This document shows, one piece after another, positions 62,260 through 64,000 of a DNA stretch of 64,000 nucleotides. A program made the translations under genes and the position numbers. The notes under the pieces were generated by a model, which saw only the letters and a list, made by a program, of their open reading frames with translations, did not search any database and was not told the DNA's origin. The number at the start of each line of letters is the position of its first letter. The first letter of the stretch is position 1. Origin of the DNA: Brevundimonas sp. UBA7534 (lineage in GTDB: Bacteria > Pseudomonadota > Alphaproteobacteria > Caulobacterales > Caulobacteraceae); contig NZ_DLMO01000101.1 in NCBI RefSeq assembly GCF_002479325.1, positions 1 through 64,000 of the forward strand, read 5' to 3'.

Positions 62260-63309
62260 TCAGATGGCGGGGATGGCCGAGCGGCGAACCACCAGGGCGG
62301 GGTGAACCTCAGGCTGTTCCAACTTGGCCGGATCGACGCCCCGCAGGGGGGCCAGCAGCTTCTCCGCCGCCATGCGGCCCATGTCGCGGATCGGCAGTCG
62401 CACCGATGTCAGGTTCGGCCAGACGCGGGCCGCCATCGGCAGGTCGTCGAAACCGACCACCGAGAGGTCGCGCGGCAGTTCCAGGTTCCGTTCGCGCGCC
62501 GCCTGCATCACGCCGATCGCCATGTCGTCGTTCAGGGTGAAGATGGCGCTGGGCGGTTGCGGCAGGGACAGGAGGTGATGGCCGGCCTCCACGCCCGACT
62601 CGAAGGTGTAGGCTCCGGTGACGTCGTATTGCGGATCCAGGGGAATGCCGCGTTCCGCCAGCGCCTCGCTGAAGCCGCGCCCGCGAACCTCTGAGGAGCG
62701 GAACAGGCCGGGACCCCGCACCAGGGCGATGCGCCTGTGTCCCAGGTCCGCCAGATGACGCGCCGCCTCGGCTGCGCCCATCCAGTCATTGGTGATCACC
62801 ATCGACTGGGGCTGATCCAGAGAGACCGAGGCGATCCGCACATAGGGGCAGTCCAGGTCTCGAAGGAGAGCGATCACCACCTCGTCCTCGGACATCGAGG
62901 GCGGCATGATCACGCCGAAGAGGCGCTGCCGCTCGACGAAGCCGCGGATGTCTTCCAGCAGGGTTGGGGCGTTCCGGTTGCACGGGTGTACGACCAGTTC
63001 CAGGCCGGAGCCTTTCAAGGCGTCGAGAACGCCCTGCTGCATGTTCACGACATAGGTGGGACTGGGGTTGTCGTAGATCAGGCCGACCAGAAACGAGCGA
63101 CGGAAGGCCAGGCCCCGCGCCTGGGGGTCGGGCGTGAAGCCCAGGTCGGCGATGACGGCCTCGACGCGCTTTCGCGTGTCCTCGCGCACGAAGGGCGACT
63201 TGTTGATGACACGTGAGACGGTCTTCTTGGAGACCTCCGCAACGCGCGCGACGTCGTTGATCGTTGCGCGCTTGACGGTCTTGGCGGGGCGCGGATCGTC
63301 CTGAGCCAA
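62260..63309 (-). CDS. LacI-family transcriptional regulator
   Basis: A 349-residue repressor with HTH RATINDVARVAEVSKKTVSRVINKSPFVREDTRKRVEAVIADLGFTPDPQARGL and a periplasmic-binding-protein-like effector domain (VGLIYDNPSPTYVVNMQQGVLDAL, FVERQRLFGVIMPPS, ALVRGPGLFRSSEVRGRGF, IFTLNDDMAIGVMQAA, DLSVVGFDDLPMAARVWPNLTSVRLPI). I chose the TTG at 63307-63309, which has a strong GGAGGAG ribosome-binding site; an ATG at 63342 adds 11 residues with a poor site. The upstream ACCGGT-type palindrome suggests autoregulation, and four more copies mark a local regulon. Effector is probably KDG or a pathway intermediate (inference). Confidence 0.92.
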   Translation of the reverse strand: MAQDDPRPAKTVKRATINDVARVAEVSKKTVSRVINKSPFVREDTRKRVEAVIADLGFTPDPQARGLAFRRSFLVGLIYDNPSPTYVVNMQQGVLDALKGSGLELVVHPCNRNAPTLLEDIRGFVERQRLFGVIMPPSMSEDEVVIALLRDLDCPYVRIASVSLDQPQSMVITNDWMGAAEAARHLADLGHRRIALVRGPGLFRSSEVRGRGFSEALAERGIPLDPQYDVTGAYTFESGVEAGHHLLSLPQPPSAIFTLNDDMAIGVMQAARERNLELPRDLSVVGFDDLPMAARVWPNLTSVRLPIRDMGRMAAEKLLAPLRGVDPAKLEQPEVHPALVVRRSAIPAI

Positions 63310-63388
63310 GGGGCTCCTCCGTTGCAGTCTCAACCCTGCCATAGCCCCGACTCGCGTCTCGCGCCATAAGGCGGCGGCCAAAGCGGAT

Positions 63389-63402
63389 TGACACCGGTTT
63401 CC
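63389..63402. promoter_or_regulatory. LacI-type operator, copy 5 (regulator gene / hydratase gene)
   Basis: TGACACCGGTTTCC, an exact match to the locus consensus, between the divergent LacI regulator and the hydratase-family gene. Confidence 0.75.
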
Positions 63403-63479
63403 ATCGTCGCTCTTATCGAAGCCTGTTCGTGAGGCGAATTCCCCTTGATCCTGATTTCACTTTCTTCGAGCGCGGCGCG

Positions 63480-64000
63480 ATGAGCCTGTCGTTCGCATCC
63501 GCCGAAAGCGACGCCGCCGAGATCGCGCGTCGGTTCGTGGCGGCGCGTCTGGCCGCAAGCGCGACACCGGACTACCCCGGCGCCGTGCCGACGACGATGG
63601 CCGAATCCTACGCGATCCAGAACGTCGCGATCGGCCTCTTTCCGGATCGCCTGGTCGGCTGGAAGGTCGGCGGCGTTGCGCCGGCGCTTCAGGCGAAGCT
63701 GGGCGTTCATCGCCTGGCGGGCGCCATCTTCGCGGGCAACACCCGCACAGCGTCAGGGGACACGGTCACGCCCCTGCCGGAAATCGAAGGCGGTTTCGCC
63801 GCCATCGAATCCGAATTCATCGCCCGCATCGGCGCGGACGTCGATCCTGCCAAGACGGAATGGACCCTGGAGGAGGCCGCCCAGGCCGTCGACAATATCT
63901 TCGTGGGCGTGGAACTGGCGGGCAGCCCGCTGGCGACCATCAACGATCTGGGCCCCACCGTGGTCGCTTCCGATTTCGGCAACAATGGCGGCCTGGTCGT
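63480..64000 (+). CDS. 2-keto-4-pentenoate hydratase (MhpD/FAH) family protein, partial
   Basis: The gene runs off the window end; 173 residues are visible. It reads MAESYAIQNVAIGLFPDRLVGWKVGGVAPALQAKLGVHRLAGAIFAGNT, then ESEFIARIGADVDP and VGVELAGSPLATINDLGPTVVASDFGNNGGLVV. The GWKVGG and metal-binding Glu-x-Glu-type (ESEF) pattern and the later DFGNNGGLVVG-type motif are typical of the MhpD-like hydratase branch of the fumarylacetoacetase superfamily. Such enzymes act on 2-keto acids with a double bond or hydroxyl. A place in the uronate locus and a shared ACCGGT operator suggest a 2-keto-3-deoxy acid as substrate, which is inference. ATG at 63480; no strong ribosome-binding site. Confidence 0.82.
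   Translation, partial: MSLSFASAESDAAEIARRFVAARLAASATPDYPGAVPTTMAESYAIQNVAIGLFPDRLVGWKVGGVAPALQAKLGVHRLAGAIFAGNTRTASGDTVTPLPEIEGGFAAIESEFIARIGADVDPAKTEWTLEEAAQAVDNIFVGVELAGSPLATINDLGPTVVASDFGNNGGLV

Overview
The window is GC-rich, densely coded DNA from an alphaproteobacterium of the Caulobacterales, most likely Brevundimonas or a close relative. The evidence is gene content and order: mnmE–rho–hemJ–hemH–hemE, then a gap carrying CtrA and DnaA motifs, then ppsR–maf–aroE–coaE–dnaQ. In Caulobacter crescentus the chromosomal origin (Cori) lies between hemE and the ppsR-type gene, so positions 6016-6455 are very probably oriC. Two parS-like ParB sites near the left edge agree with this. CpdR, a GdhZ-type glutamate dehydrogenase and a TonB-receptor-driven polysaccharide locus also fit Caulobacterales.

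Layout. 1-6015: minus-strand block of mnmE, a small DUF6489-type gene, rho and the translationally coupled hemE-hemH-hemJ. 6016-6455: predicted origin. 6456-10112: plus-strand ppsR-maf-aroE-coaE-dnaQ, largely coupled by 4-base overlaps. 10168-21785: secB, a Tim44-like protein, MltA, a universal stress protein, the giant GDH, an AI-2E-type permease, a HerA-like ATPase and an NFU scaffold. 21856-29554: Xre regulators, tsaB-rimI-fur and miaB-phoH-ybeY-lnt. 29636-33395: DsbD/ScsB-like protein and three small secreted proteins, two of them with apparent single-base frameshifts. 33518-42415: pgi, a glycine-zipper protein, groESL with a degenerate CIRCE, hslU, ppa, a DUF599 protein, a small RNA matching the alpha-r8/MmgR (suhB) family, an N-formylglutamate amidohydrolase and cpdR. 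42543-42617: tRNA-Val(GAC).

42822-64000: a uronic-acid polysaccharide utilisation locus. Outer-membrane uptake is by a TonB receptor. Depolymerisation is by a PL38-type lyase, a PL10 pectate lyase and perhaps the unassigned 621-residue secreted protein. A GH105 hydrolase releases the unsaturated uronate. Unsaturated uronate then runs through KduI and/or a DhuI-like RpiB protein, KduD and KdgK. Saturated uronate runs through UxaC, one mannitol-dehydrogenase-family reductase, and ManD or UxaA, meeting at 2-keto-3-deoxygluconate. Two regulators are encoded, GntR/FadR-type and LacI-type. I find five copies of a 14-base motif centred on ACCGGT upstream of locus genes, which I assign by inference to the LacI protein, and two TGGT-N3-ACCA sites that I assign to the GntR protein.

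I see no CRISPR array, insertion sequence, prophage or integrase. The most informative items beyond ordinary genes are the origin, the parS sites, the small RNA, the two-regulator operator architecture and the redundant or missing steps of the uronate pathway.
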